This document shows positions 23,707 through 31,350 of a stretch of DNA of 64,000 bases, in pieces. The translations under genes were made by a program, and so were the position numbers. Where the stretch lies: NCBI RefSeq assembly GCF_023611925.1, contig NZ_CP091456.1:2336001-2400000 (forward strand), written 5' to 3'. How positions within the stretch are numbered: position 1 is the stretch's first letter; every line of letters begins with the position of its first letter. The notes beneath the pieces are model-generated. The model made no database searches. It was not told the origin of the DNA and saw only the letters and a program-made list of their open reading frames with translations. This DNA is from Avibacterium sp. 20-132 (GTDB taxonomy: Bacteria > Pseudomonadota > Gammaproteobacteria > Enterobacterales > Pasteurellaceae).

Positions 23707-23722
23707 TTCTCCTATTTCTCAT
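23707..23722 (+). repeat. 16-bp repeat complementary to the second integrase RBS (copy 3)
   Basis: The plus strand reads TTCTCCTATTTCTCAT, an exact complement of 32562-32577. Flanking GTATC/GATAC pairs place it in the loop of a hairpin between the leader terminator and the c4 stem, where it would be exposed for pairing. Confidence 0.7.
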
Positions 23723-23753
23723 ACCTGATACAAAAACAACAACTTAAATCAAT

Positions 23754-23829
23754 GGTCGAGAGTGCGAGGAATATAACACCGCAAGGGAATAACTCCGCTC
23801 GATTCGTTACGAGTTTTGAGCTCTCGACC
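23754..23829 (+). ncRNA. c4-type antisense RNA, module M4
   Basis: A 76-nt element is closed by GGTCGAGAG (23754-23762) and CTCTCGACC (23821-23829). Its a' segment TTCGTTA (23803-23809) is complementary to TAACGAA (23862-23868), ending one base before the ATG. Its b' segment TTTTGAG (23814-23820) is complementary to CTCAAAA (23850-23856), just before the Shine-Dalgarno. Pairing would close the ribosome-binding site of the adjacent antirepressor. Confidence 0.82.
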
Positions 23830-23868
23830 GCCCTAGTAAGGGAATTTCTCTCAAAAGGAAATAACGAA

Positions 23869-24534
23869 ATGAAAACTCAAATTCAATTTAACACCTTTAA
23901 CTTCCATTCCAATTCTGTTCGCGTCATCAAAGATCCCAATCAAGAAATCTGGTTTTGTGGTACTGATGTTTGCGATGTCTTAGGTTATGCCAACTCAAGA
24001 AAAGCCTTGCAAGATCACTGTAAATCATCTGGTGTAACGAAACGTTACACCCCTACCAAAGGCGGAAATCAAGAATTAACATTTATCAATGAACCTAACC
24101 TATACCGTTTAATCATCAAATCACGGAAGCCTGAAGCTGAACCATTTGAAGCGTGGGTATTTGAAGAAGTTCTCCCACAAATCCGCAAAACAGGTAAATA
24201 CAGTTTGCAAAATTCTCAACAACTCGCCCTACCTGAGCCCGAAAAGAAATACACTTTTGAATTCACCGAGTACGAGCTTGAACAACTTGCTTGGTTATGG
24301 TTTGGGCATAAGCAAATGAACACCCTACTTGGCAAACTCTACGAGCCACTCAACGCCTTAGGATCTCGTTTTAGTGGCACGGTTTACAGCCACGCTCACG
24401 AGTACAGACTTCAATATGAAGACACTCAAGCCACACTGAAACGTTTAGTTGAACCATTCAAACAATCAAAACGGCTAAACTGGCAACGAGTAATCCCTCG
24501 TATTAGCCCACAGCGAAAACAGCTAGATTTCTAA
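23869..24534 (+). CDS. BRO-N domain antirepressor (module M4)
   Basis: The 221-residue product has a BRO-N domain (about residues 12-105): [15 protein letters not shown], then [25 protein letters not shown]-terminal region rich in aromatic residues follows. The longer frame from 23686 runs through the c4 element; the ATG at 23869 with AAAGGA is the translation start. The gene reads rightward inside a leftward operon, between ninG and ninB, so the module looks inserted. Confidence 0.85.
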   Translation: MKTQIQFNTFNFHSNSVRVIKDPNQEIWFCGTDVCDVLGYANSRKALQDHCKSSGVTKRYTPTKGGNQELTFINEPNLYRLIIKSRKPEAEPFEAWVFEEVLPQIRKTGKYSLQNSQQLALPEPEKKYTFEFTEYELEQLAWLWFGHKQMNTLLGKLYEPLNALGSRFSGTVYSHAHEYRLQYEDTQATLKRLVEPFKQSKRLNWQRVIPRISPQRKQLDF

Positions 24535-24548
24535 AAACTCCCCAAAAT

Positions 24549-24575
24549 CCAACCGCACTTCGGTGCGGTTTTTGT
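24549..24575 (+). terminator. Terminator built from inverted uptake sequences
   Basis: AACCGCACTTC and GTGCGGTTTTT form a hairpin with a T tract downstream of the antirepressor. Use of paired Haemophilus uptake cores as terminators is common in this genus and shows that the module has adapted to the host. Confidence 0.75.
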
Positions 24576-24599
24576 TATACTGCCCTCAAGGAGGACAAA

Positions 24600-24836
24600 A
24601 TGTTAAATTTATTCAAGAAACCTATTGAAATTGAAACCCTTGATGACTGGGCTAAAATGTCCATCGACATCACAAAGGTTGCAATTTTGGCAATTCCTGT
24701 TATTCTCTTTAATAGTGAACCACTATTCTTGAAAGTGATTAAAACCATTTTTCTTATTATCGGTGCATATAGTGGCTTGATTGTGCATCGACAACTAAGA
24801 CAAGTTAAATCCCAACGCAAGGAGGAAAAGCAATGA
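24600..24836 (+). CDS. Small membrane protein downstream of the M4 antirepressor
   Basis: The 78-residue product has two hydrophobic segments (V-A-I-L-A-I-P-V-I-L-F and I-F-L-I-I-G-A-Y-S-G-L-I-V) and a basic, Q/K/R-rich tail. AAGGAGG lies upstream. The family is unknown to me. It is co-oriented with the antirepressor but separated by a terminator. Confidence 0.55.
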   Translation: MLNLFKKPIEIETLDDWAKMSIDITKVAILAIPVILFNSEPLFLKVIKTIFLIIGAYSGLIVHRQLRQVKSQRKEEKQ

Positions 24837-24913
24837 ATCTCACTATTGGACTTGGCGTTTTCGCTCTTGTTATGGTTGTTTGGGCAATTGCTGTACATAA
24901 ATTTGTTAAATAG
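24833..24913 (+). CDS. 26-aa single-span membrane peptide
   Basis: A very short frame (M-N-L-T-I-G-L-G-V-F, one hydrophobic span, basic end) starts within AAGGAGG-GCAATG spacing and overlaps the previous stop by ATGA. Coupling to the preceding small membrane gene suggests a real two-gene unit, possibly a toxin-like or holin-like pair. Confidence 0.45.
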   Translation: MNLTIGLGVFALVMVVWAIAVHKFVK

Positions 24914-24914
24914 C

Positions 24915-24945
24915 CCCTTAAATGAACCGCTCTTTTGAGCGGTTT
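24915..24945. terminator. Bidirectional hairpin between convergent genes
   Basis: AACCGCTC/GAGCGGTT separated by TTTT forms a strong stem with T runs on both strands, between the plus-strand peptide and the minus-strand ninB. Confidence 0.7.
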
Positions 24946-25371
24946 TTAATACCCATAAAACCCTTGTCTATCGCTAAATCTTACGCCGTTACTCACGCCC
25001 CAAGCCTGAATATACTCAATCAAACTTGCTGACCGCTTCACGCCCATTTCTGCAGTACTTTCACGTAAATTCACCACTTCCCCTTCAAACCCAATTGCCA
25101 TCTCTGCTTGCTCACCAGTGGCAATGTTATGTCCGCTCACAAAAAGCATTTTCCACGTGCCCAACGTTTGCTTCTTGCCGTTAAAGGTGCATTGCTTAGC
25201 AATATCCGTTAGCATTGCGTGCAGTTTTGCATTCTGTGCCAATGTGCGTGTTAAGGGCTTTATTTCCACCACTACGGGATTTTTATCATCAAGGGTAAGG
25301 GAATGTATTACTCCAATCGCATTTTGCTGTATGCGCGCATTACGCAAGAAAAAGCGTTGTTTAGTTTCCAT
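24946..25371 (-). CDS. ninB: NinB-like recombination protein
   Basis: The product (about 141 residues) has the NinB pattern: R-F-F-L-R-N-A-R-I near the start, V-E-I-K-P-L-T-R-T-L-A-Q-N-A-K-L-H-A-M-L and W-K-M-L-F-V-S-G-H. Lambda NinB (Orf) assists loading of recombination proteins on ssDNA. ATG codons at 25371 and 25380 are both possible. Confidence 0.88.
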   Translation of the reverse strand: METKQRFFLRNARIQQNAIGVIHSLTLDDKNPVVVEIKPLTRTLAQNAKLHAMLTDIAKQCTFNGKKQTLGTWKMLFVSGHNIATGEQAEMAIGFEGEVVNLRESTAEMGVKRSASLIEYIQAWGVSNGVRFSDRQGFYGY

Positions 25372-25579
25372 CGTTTTCAATCCCTAACGCTTCAAAACTA
25401 AAATACCCACAAGATTTTGTGCGATTAAGCGCACAATCAGGGCTAATGTGCGGATAAGGCACTGGCTGGATTAAATGCCCTGAGCAACGGAACGGCTCGT
25501 CAGCAAAATAGCCCCACTCATCGCCCTCACGGAAATCTTCCAATTTTGCACCGCACTTTGGGCATTTATATGAAGTCAT
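25361..25579 (-). CDS. Small zinc-ribbon protein (72 aa)
   Basis: The product starts T-S-Y-K-C-P-K-C-G and has further cysteines (C-S-G-H, D-C-A-L, S-C-G-Y), consistent with a treble-clef or zinc-ribbon fold. It lies between the P-like replication gene and ninB with overlaps on both sides, so it is part of the early operon. Function unknown. Confidence 0.65.
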   Translation of the reverse strand: MTSYKCPKCGAKLEDFREGDEWGYFADEPFRCSGHLIQPVPYPHISPDCALNRTKSCGYFSFEALGIENDGN

Positions 25580-26265
25580 TGCCTTGCTCCGTTTAAAATC
25601 TGTTTACACGCTGCTGCCCCTTTCAAATTAATTTCACGCTGTTTTTCAGGTGTAATAAAACTCGGTTTCTTTGGCAAGGTGATTTGTGGTTTAGGTAAAG
25701 TTTCCCCCGCTTCCAAGCGTGCTGCCATTGCTTTCAATGCTTTGCTCACGGCTTTTCTCAGTTTTTCTTCTGAGGCTTCTCGATTGTTACAATACAAATC
25801 GGTAAGCAGCCAATATTCTGCATCGCTTTCAAATTTAAATTCGTGGATTTCCAACATTCCGTAGCCTTGAAATTTCTTTAGGCGTTGGTAAAGCTCCTCT
25901 TCGCTTGGCAAGCCTAACGCTTCGTAGCGGTCTTGTTTGCACCAAGAAATAAATTTGCCTACACTCGGAAAATAATCATCAGGTTTCGACCGCACTTTAC
26001 GCATTCCCGCACGAACTTGCTCAATGGTGCGGATATTATTTTCCGCAAAGCCTAAAACCCAAGTGCGCTTGGTAATGGGGAGCTGTACCTCGTCAAATTG
26101 ACTACGCATTGCTGGACAGGCTGCGAATAACTGTGAAAAAATCTGATCAACCAATTTTTCAATATCATTGGGCAAGCGTTGCGATTTTTGCTGTGGCTGA
26201 CCGGGCAATTTAGCTTGCATTCCGATTGCGCTTTGCATTGTTTGCTGATTAACTTGTCTGATCAC
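25576..26265 (-). CDS. Replication protein P-like (helicase loader)
   Basis: The protein (about 229 residues) resembles lambda P in position and pattern (V-D-Q-I-F-S-Q-L-F-A-A-C-P-A in the N-terminal half, W-C-K-Q-D-R-Y-E-A-L-G-L-P in the middle). P-type proteins recruit host DnaB to the O-bound origin. A GTG at 26265 overlaps the O stop codon as GTGA with GGAGGGG upstream; an ATG at 26280 is the alternative. Confidence 0.8.
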   Translation of the reverse strand: MIRQVNQQTMQSAIGMQAKLPGQPQQKSQRLPNDIEKLVDQIFSQLFAACPAMRSQFDEVQLPITKRTWVLGFAENNIRTIEQVRAGMRKVRSKPDDYFPSVGKFISWCKQDRYEALGLPSEEELYQRLKKFQGYGMLEIHEFKFESDAEYWLLTDLYCNNREASEEKLRKAVSKALKAMAARLEAGETLPKPQITLPKKPSFITPEKQREINLKGAAACKQILNGARQ

Positions 26266-27125
26266 AGCATTCCCCTCCATCCCTCTTCGGTGTTCCATTC
26301 AATCGCGTTCAGTTCGGAAACTGTTTTGCGCAGTGGTTTTGAGTTATTTTTCTTCACCGTGAGCTGATCCCATTTCTCCCGCAGCTTGGCAGGGCTGAGA
26401 ATATTGGCTTTCCAGAACGAGTCTTGGTTTGCCCACTGGAACAGTTCGCAAATTTCCCTATGCGTTCGCCCATCACGTTCACGCATCAGGCGGATTTCAT
26501 TCGCCCAGCTGTCGAAAGACGGTGCTTTGACGTTGGGGTTAAGTTTTAGTATCAATCCAAAAATCCATTGTGCGGCAGCCATATCATCATCAGAAAATTT
26601 AAACCGAGATTTTTTGCCCACACCGCCGTCCGAATTTTTTTCGGACGAAGAAGTATTTGTAATATTGTTTTTAATATTGTGTTTTGTAGTGTCCCAATTT
26701 TTGGTACTGGTACTAGTCCCATTTTTTGGTACTGGTTCAGCAGAAAAATTGGTACTAGTCCCATTTTTTGGTACTGGTTCAGCAGAAAAATTGGTACTAG
26801 TCCCATTTTTTGGTACTGGTTCACATTCAGGTACTTCAGGATTAAAATTGAGTGAAAATTCGGTGATTTCTCCACATTTTTTGAATGTAAAGATTAGATT
26901 AATTCCTTCTAATTCCTCCAAGCACTTCATCGCTGTTTTACGATTTTTAATGCCACATTTCATCATAAATTGACTAACAGAAATCCTATCGGACTGTTTT
27001 TGCCAACCTGTTGTCTGCCGAGAAATTAACGCATAGCATTTAAATGCATTACCTGAAAGATACGCTAAGAAATCATCAACAATCGCATTTGGCATTTGGA
27101 AACTATTCGGAATAAATTTATTCAT
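26262..27125 (-). CDS. Replication protein O-like with internal origin
   Basis: The 287-residue product has an N-terminal winged-helix region like phage O proteins (P-N-A-I-V-D-D-F-L-A-Y-L-S-G-N-A-F-K-C-Y, then W-Q-K-Q-S-D-R-I-S). A linker repeats E-P-V-P-K-N-G-T-S-T-N-F-S-A, and a C-terminal helical domain interacts with the loader. The repeat is encoded by DNA iterons, the lambda-type arrangement in which ori lies inside the O gene. GGAGGGG precedes the ATG at 27125. Confidence 0.85.
   Translation of the reverse strand: MNKFIPNSFQMPNAIVDDFLAYLSGNAFKCYALISRQTTGWQKQSDRISVSQFMMKCGIKNRKTAMKCLEELEGINLIFTFKKCGEITEFSLNFNPEVPECEPVPKNGTSTNFSAEPVPKNGTSTNFSAEPVPKNGTSTSTKNWDTTKHNIKNNITNTSSSEKNSDGGVGKKSRFKFSDDDMAAAQWIFGLILKLNPNVKAPSFDSWANEIRLMRERDGRTHREICELFQWANQDSFWKANILSPAKLREKWDQLTVKKNNSKPLRKTVSELNAIEWNTEEGWRGML
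26650..26825. repeat. Iterons and AT-rich tract: probable phage replication origin
   Basis: A 42-bp unit containing GGTACTAGTCCCATTTTTTG and GGTACTGGTTCAGCAGAAAA repeats about three times with partial copies at the ends (about 26695-26825). On the 3' side of O lies an AT-rich stretch (about 26650-26690). Lambda ori has the same layout: O-binding iterons followed by an AT-rich unwinding region. Confidence 0.75.
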
Positions 27126-27376
27126 AGCCCCTCCACCAACCAATAAGCCTTATAACGCTTGCCTGAGTTTGGATCTTTCATCATCTCATCAGTGATGGCA
27201 TAACCCTGCTCACGCAAATCTAAAATACGAGCAGAAAGACGCATACAACCAAAGCGATTTAACGCCTCAAGTGCGGTGATTTTTTTGCCTGTTTTTAAAT
27301 ACGCCAAGATTTTTTTGCATTGGCTTTGACTTTGTTTTTCGTTTGGATTAATATTTTCCATAGTATTTGTTTCCAT
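27122..27376 (-). CDS. Winged-helix DNA-binding protein
   Basis: The product (about 84 residues) contains I-L-A-Y-L-K-T-G-K-K-I-T-A-L-E-A-L-N-R-F-G, then R-L-S-A-R-I-L-D-L-R-E-Q-G-Y, a helix-turn-helix with wing typical of small phage proteins at the start of the replication block. The start is uncertain: ATGs at 27394, 27376 and 27361 all lack a clear ribosome-binding site. Confidence 0.65.
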   Translation of the reverse strand: METNTMENINPNEKQSQSQCKKILAYLKTGKKITALEALNRFGCMRLSARILDLREQGYAITDEMMKDPNSGKRYKAYWLVEGL

Positions 27377-27404
27377 AACTAGCCACCGCGCCAACGGTGG
27401 TTTT

Positions 27405-27866
27405 TTATTGCTTCAATTCCCATTTCAAACAAACAAGCTGAGAAAGTAGCTGATTTATCAATCCGGTTAACTTTTCACGCTCTCTTGCCGAAAGTTCTTG
27501 CCCTAAATCTGAGTTATCGGATAAAGCATTCGCACTTTCCCCGCATAATTTCCCCACTGATTCAGACAGCACAACGACTTCACGCAATAAATCTAGCGAT
27601 CCGTTACATTCTTTCGGGCAAGGCATTAATGTGTGCCCCACTGCCTGAGCAATCATTTCAACGATGTTTATTGAATCGGTAAGAGCAATAAGATGAACAG
27701 CATCAGCAAAACCAAGTTTGTTGCGGTCATAATCTGTTTTTAGCTCTTTCGCTAGCTGAGTTGTTGTTTTCCCCATTGCTGGAGCAAAATTTGAGATTTC
27801 CCTACTACGGGATAACTGCGTATGCAGTGCTTTTTGTATGTACAAAAACGGTGATTCGTCTTTCAT
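27405..27866 (-). CDS. CII-like phage regulator
   Basis: The 153-residue product lies directly after the cro-like gene and has the pattern of the phage regulatory CII (CP76) family: an N-terminal helix-turn-helix-like region with T-T-T-Q-L-A-K-E-L-K-T-D-Y and a helical C-terminus for oligomerisation. In lambda, CII activates repressor and integrase promoters. Confidence 0.7.
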   Translation of the reverse strand: MKDESPFLYIQKALHTQLSRSREISNFAPAMGKTTTQLAKELKTDYDRNKLGFADAVHLIALTDSINIVEMIAQAVGHTLMPCPKECNGSLDLLREVVVLSESVGKLCGESANALSDNSDLGQELSAREREKLTGLINQLLSQLVCLKWELKQ

Positions 27867-27914
27867 AAAATTTTCTCGTTTTTTTATGGTTACTTTTTGA
27901 GTGGGTTTGGTAAA

Positions 27915-28115
27915 TTAGTTTGCAGATAATTCGTTAAGAATATCTTCTGGCGTGAATTTCCCTTTGCTAGCCTGAGCAAGCAAGGGAATATAGCGAGCAT
28001 TAATTCCGCCACCGTTTAACCATTTGCTAATAGTCATCTGAGAAACACCACATAAATCAGCAAGTTTCTGCTGACTACCAGCAATAGTAATAATCTCTAA
28101 AATAGTTTTATTCAT
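27915..28115 (-). CDS. Cro-like repressor
   Basis: The 66-residue helix-turn-helix protein (L-A-D-L-C-G-V-S-Q-M-T-I-S-K-W-L-N) is divergent from the cI-like gene and is first in the leftward early operon, as expected of Cro/Cox-type regulators. The ATG at 28115 or 28121 could serve. Confidence 0.85.
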   Translation of the reverse strand: MNKTILEIITIAGSQQKLADLCGVSQMTISKWLNGGGINARYIPLLAQASKGKFTPEDILNELSAN

Positions 28116-28132
28116 AAGCATAATATTCTAAA

Positions 28133-28163
28133 TTGTTTTATAACATATTAAAACAATTGTTTT
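28133..28163. promoter_or_regulatory. Operator region between cro and cI
   Basis: TTGTTTTA (28133-28140) and TAAAACAA (28149-28156) are perfect inverted arms 8 bp apart, and AAAACAATTGTTTT (28150-28163) is a perfect 14-bp palindrome overlapping them. These are the likely right operators for the CI and Cro proteins. A related AAAACATTTGTTTT lies at 30688-30701. Confidence 0.75.
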
Positions 28164-28232
28164 TGTATGTAAAGGCAAGTTTTTTGATTGTTGAAAACTA
28201 AAGTTTTAGAATGGCAATATTTGGAGGAAAAT

Positions 28233-28913
28233 ATGAACTCACTTGGTGAACGACTCGATCACGCAATGAAAATGTCTGGTAAAACCCAAGCAGAACTAGG
28301 GCTAGATGTTGGCGTGTCTCAAACTGCCATCGGTAAAATACTTAATGGAAAAACTCTCAACCCACGTTATTTATTAAAACTAGCAAAAGCTCTCAATGTT
28401 TCCGCTGAATGGCTAGCAACTGGCAATGGAGATATGGCATTAAATCCTGTTGAAATACATAATGTTGCAATTTCAGATGATGTAAAAGGATCACAATTAG
28501 ATAACTACATCAAAATAGATATGTACGATATTAAATTATCAGCAGGAACAGGTAATTTAGCTTGGTTTATCAATGATGAAGACCCTGTGCTATTAAGAAA
28601 ATCTTGGTTTAGACGCTATAACATAAACCCTGATAGTTGCAAGGCAATGTATGTCAAAGGCTCAAGTATGGTTCCTGATTTAGAGAACGGCGATACTGTA
28701 ATTATTGATACTGATGATATAGATATTGAAGACGGGGAAATTTACGCGGTGTCTTATAAACAACGCTTATTCATTAAACGTATTGTTAGAACCGAAAAAG
28801 GCATTCAATTAATTAGTTCAGCCGAAGGTTATGAACCCATTGATATTGATGAAAGCATGGAAAACACTGATTCTTTCAGAATTTTAGGTAAAAAAGTCTG
28901 GCGTGGCGGTTAA
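28233..28913 (+). CDS. CI-like S24 repressor
   Basis: The 226-residue product joins an N-terminal helix-turn-helix (K-T-Q-A-E-L-G-L-D-V-G-V-S-Q-T-A-I) to an S24 LexA-like C-terminal domain. Catalytic serine is in K-G-S-S-M and catalytic lysine in F-I-K-R-I-V; an A-G pair in L-S-A-G-T-G is a candidate self-cleavage site, so RecA-dependent induction is likely. GGAGG precedes the ATG at 28233. The KilA/BRO/Ant proteins of this phage may also target it. Confidence 0.92.
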   Translation: MNSLGERLDHAMKMSGKTQAELGLDVGVSQTAIGKILNGKTLNPRYLLKLAKALNVSAEWLATGNGDMALNPVEIHNVAISDDVKGSQLDNYIKIDMYDIKLSAGTGNLAWFINDEDPVLLRKSWFRRYNINPDSCKAMYVKGSSMVPDLENGDTVIIDTDDIDIEDGEIYAVSYKQRLFIKRIVRTEKGIQLISSAEGYEPIDIDESMENTDSFRILGKKVWRGG

Positions 28914-28937
28914 TTCTAGATTAAGCAGGATAAACAA

Positions 28938-29879
28938 ATGACAATTCTAATTAAAGAAAATGAGCGTTATACATATGGCTGTGAAGTATATGTAAAATCA
29001 AAAAATGATGAAAATTTTAAAATCCCAATGGCAGAGGTTGTTAATATAATACTCAAGCAGTATCGTCTCATAACCTATAAAAAAAACCGAGGTAATCTCG
29101 CTTATCGCTTATTAAAAGCTAGTTTGTATAAAGAACAATATCTTATACTATTTTTTCAATTCTCAAACCTTGATGGTAGCGATCCAGCTTTTGCCAATTT
29201 AACTACTGGTAAATCTAGAATTATTCGGAAAAATCAAGGAGAAGGTGTTGCTTGCAGTGCTCATTTTATTATTGATTTAAAGTCAGATTCACCTCAATAT
29301 CCAAACAGGTTTAATGCAATACTTGAGGATATGCAAGGACTAAGTCGAAGTGCTATTCGAGGTTACTTAAATCATGTAGTACGTAATTTAAAAATTCAAG
29401 ATCAACAAGATAAAAATAAGATCCATCAGCCTAAATTTGACATTACATTTTTGGCTAAAAATGATTTCCAGACTCAACTTAAAGAGGGTAAAATCACATC
29501 AATTATTGCTTTTCGTGAAGAAATAAGGCAATCATTTTCTTTAGATGATGAGGATACTAAAATCGAGTACAAAGAAGTGCATCGTCTTGATTTTAAACCA
29601 CCATCAATGTTATCTAATCCATTACATTATTTAGCTAATATAGCTCAGTTCTCGCATAATGAAGGATATGGTCGTTTAAAGATTACACATGAGAAAGAGC
29701 ATCGTCAACAAAGTGCAGATTATCAGATTAAAGATAGCCTAAATGACGAAGAAGTCATCCAAGATATTTCAATAACACCTTTTATTGCGAAGAAAAAAGT
29801 ACAACTTGATAAACCAATAAATGTATGTGATTATAAATGGCATAGTGAACTTATACGTAAAATGTTAAATCAACTATGA
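28938..29879 (+). CDS. Soluble protein in rexA position, unknown function
   Basis: The 313-residue protein has no membrane segment. It contains an I-I-D-L-K-S-D stretch and N-R-F-N-A-I-L-E-D-M-Q-G-L-S-R-S-A-I-R, a pattern I have seen in uncharacterised phage and defence-associated proteins but cannot name. It starts 24 bp after the repressor stop and overlaps the next gene by ATGA. In lambda this place holds rexA, an exclusion gene expressed in the lysogen. I infer a similar role by position, not homology. Confidence 0.6.
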   Translation: MTILIKENERYTYGCEVYVKSKNDENFKIPMAEVVNIILKQYRLITYKKNRGNLAYRLLKASLYKEQYLILFFQFSNLDGSDPAFANLTTGKSRIIRKNQGEGVACSAHFIIDLKSDSPQYPNRFNAILEDMQGLSRSAIRGYLNHVVRNLKIQDQQDKNKIHQPKFDITFLAKNDFQTQLKEGKITSIIAFREEIRQSFSLDDEDTKIEYKEVHRLDFKPPSMLSNPLHYLANIAQFSHNEGYGRLKITHEKEHRQQSADYQIKDSLNDEEVIQDISITPFIAKKKVQLDKPINVCDYKWHSELIRKMLNQL

Positions 29880-30412
29880 TTTTGAAAAAATTATTCGCAC
29901 CACTAAATTATTTAAGACTTTTTCATATAGAAAAAGTCTTTTTTGACATAGTTTTACCTATAATTTTTTCAGTATTTTTTGTTTATATTAATAGCCTATT
30001 ACCAACTCCCATCACTATTCTAGGTAAAAATGGACTTATTTCCATTGTTAATAATATTACTCAAATTTTATCAGGCTTTTATATTGCTGCTCTCGCAGCC
30101 ATTGCTACTGCATCATTACCGAGGTTAGATGATCCTTTAAAAGGTCGTCCGGTGAAAATGTTAGGGAACAATCGCCAAATCACGAGACGTCTTTTTCTTA
30201 CTTACCTATTTGGGTATCTTTCTTTTATAAGCTTATTAATTTATGCGCTTGGCGGTTTAGCACAGATAAATCAAGCTAACATTAAATTATTAGATAACAC
30301 TATCAAAGAATACTTGAGTTTAGGCTATATCTTTCTATTACATAATCTAGCTTTTGTTACCTTATTAGGATTGTATTTTATGATTGAAGATAATATAAAT
30401 AGAAAGGCTTAA
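29876..30412 (+). CDS. Four-span membrane protein in rexB position
   Basis: The 178-residue protein has about four hydrophobic segments (residues 24-43, 58-77, 105-128, 146-168). A conserved-looking loop A-T-A-S-L-P-R-L-D-D-P-L-K-G-R-P lies between the second and third. It is translationally coupled to the preceding gene. A soluble sensor followed by a small ion-channel-like membrane protein downstream of cI is the layout of lambda RexA/RexB. Confidence 0.6.
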   Translation: MILKKLFAPLNYLRLFHIEKVFFDIVLPIIFSVFFVYINSLLPTPITILGKNGLISIVNNITQILSGFYIAALAAIATASLPRLDDPLKGRPVKMLGNNRQITRRLFLTYLFGYLSFISLLIYALGGLAQINQANIKLLDNTIKEYLSLGYIFLLHNLAFVTLLGLYFMIEDNINRKA

Positions 30413-30796
30413 TCAAAACCACTCTCGTAACTACACTAATTATCTTTAATTCACGCCTAGAAAAAACTGAATTTCCGCTCCTAACTCATTGAACTCAAAG
30501 CAAATCACCTAAAACATTATCTTGAATGCAACCATTTTGTTAACTGTAATAGCTGTCAGTTGACTTTTATCTGCTCATTTTTCCCCTACGGTTTCAGAAG
30601 AACACTCCTTCAACCTTTCTTTTTGTATAAAAAACAAGCAATCAAACAAATTTTTTAAAATTATTTTTCTTTAAAAATCAACAATATAAAACATTTGTTT
30701 TCAAATAATTAAAACTTTTTACAATTTATACCTTTACACCTTAAAACTTAAGTTTTATTATAAGCACATCAAAACGAAACAACGAGGAAAAACAAA
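30413..30796. promoter_or_regulatory. Control region of the rightward early operon
   Basis: No gene is visible in 384 bp. The part from 30640 to 30760 is extremely AT-rich and includes AAAACATTTGTTTT (30688-30701), one base from the palindrome AAAACAATTGTTTT of the cro-cI operator. That makes it a second operator, equivalent to OL. A promoter must lie here to drive genes from 30797 on; several poor -10 candidates make its exact position uncertain. Confidence 0.6.
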
Positions 30797-31069
30797 ATGG
30801 CTTACATCAACCAACAAATGAAAAAAGAAATTATGGCAGAAGTGAAAAAAGTATTACCGCAAGGCTGGAAAGTGGTAGCAAAAATCAATGAGCGTATGGA
30901 GCTTTCAGCAACCGTTACTTTGCCTGCTGATGTTGCAAATGAAATGAAAACAGAAGCCAAAAATAAAATCTATGCGGCGATGAATTGCTTAAATCTAGGC
31001 GTGAATAATGGAGATACAGATCTTTGCACAAAACGCTACTTCACTAGCTTATATATGGTTACCGCCTAG
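30797..31069 (+). CDS. Small early phage protein (90 aa)
   Basis: The product starts M-A-Y-I-N-Q-Q-M-K-K-E-I, a beginning I associate with a common family of small early proteins in enterobacterial and Pasteurellaceae prophages of unknown function. It has AACGAGG upstream and is first in the rightward operon. A strong terminator (31082-31122) follows it. Confidence 0.6.
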   Translation: MAYINQQMKKEIMAEVKKVLPQGWKVVAKINERMELSATVTLPADVANEMKTEAKNKIYAAMNCLNLGVNNGDTDLCTKRYFTSLYMVTA

Positions 31070-31080
31070 GCTCAAAAGAG

Positions 31081-31122
31081 CCTTTATTCAAGCCCTAATA
31101 GGTTTTAATAAAGGTTTTTTTA
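31081..31122 (+). terminator. Terminator of the first rightward gene
   Basis: CCTTTATT and AATAAAGG are perfect 8-bp arms followed by seven T. The rest of the operon lies beyond it, directly before a nut-like site. Confidence 0.7.
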
Positions 31123-31130
31123 ACCGAATT

Positions 31131-31174
31131 TGCTCTTTAACAATTTAACAACCCACATTAGCCGAAAGGTTGGC
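31131..31174 (+). promoter_or_regulatory. nut-like antitermination site (boxA and GNRA hairpin)
   Basis: TGCTCTTTAACAATTT (31131-31146) is the boxA sequence of rRNA and phage antitermination leaders. AGCC-GAAA-GGTT (31160-31171) forms a short hairpin with a GNRA tetraloop, similar in form to boxB. A small basic protein gene follows, as N follows nutL in broad outline. Confidence 0.6.
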
Positions 31175-31207
31175 AAGTCTGTGCCAGTGGGGCTGAGGCA
31201 AACAGGC

Positions 31208-31332
31208 TTATTTATTCAATGCCGTATTTACGGAGAACCAAGGCAGTAGAACCGAGAGGAATGCAGAGCAAAGAATCAACCGTGATACCGAGCCAAGATG
31301 AACGTTAGACAAGTGCGGCATTGAATAAATAA
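31208..31332 (+). repeat. 17-bp perfect inverted repeat enclosing 91 nt
   Basis: TTATTTATTCAATGCCG (31208-31224) and CGGCATTGAATAAATAA (31316-31332) are exact complements. The right arm ends 8 bp before the GGAGG of the next gene. The enclosed 91 nt shows no open reading frame with a start site. It is probably a structured leader RNA; it lacks the c4 pairing pattern. Confidence 0.65.
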
Positions 31333-31350
31333 CAACAACGGAGGTGAATG

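Noticed and set aside
26695..26825. CRISPR-like direct repeats
   Set aside because: The units are contiguous, without spacers, and encode a repeated peptide inside the O-like protein; iterons explain them.
31208..31332. Eighth c4 element
   Set aside because: The closing stem is perfect but encloses 91 nt and has no segment complementary to the downstream start region, and no mimic leader precedes it.
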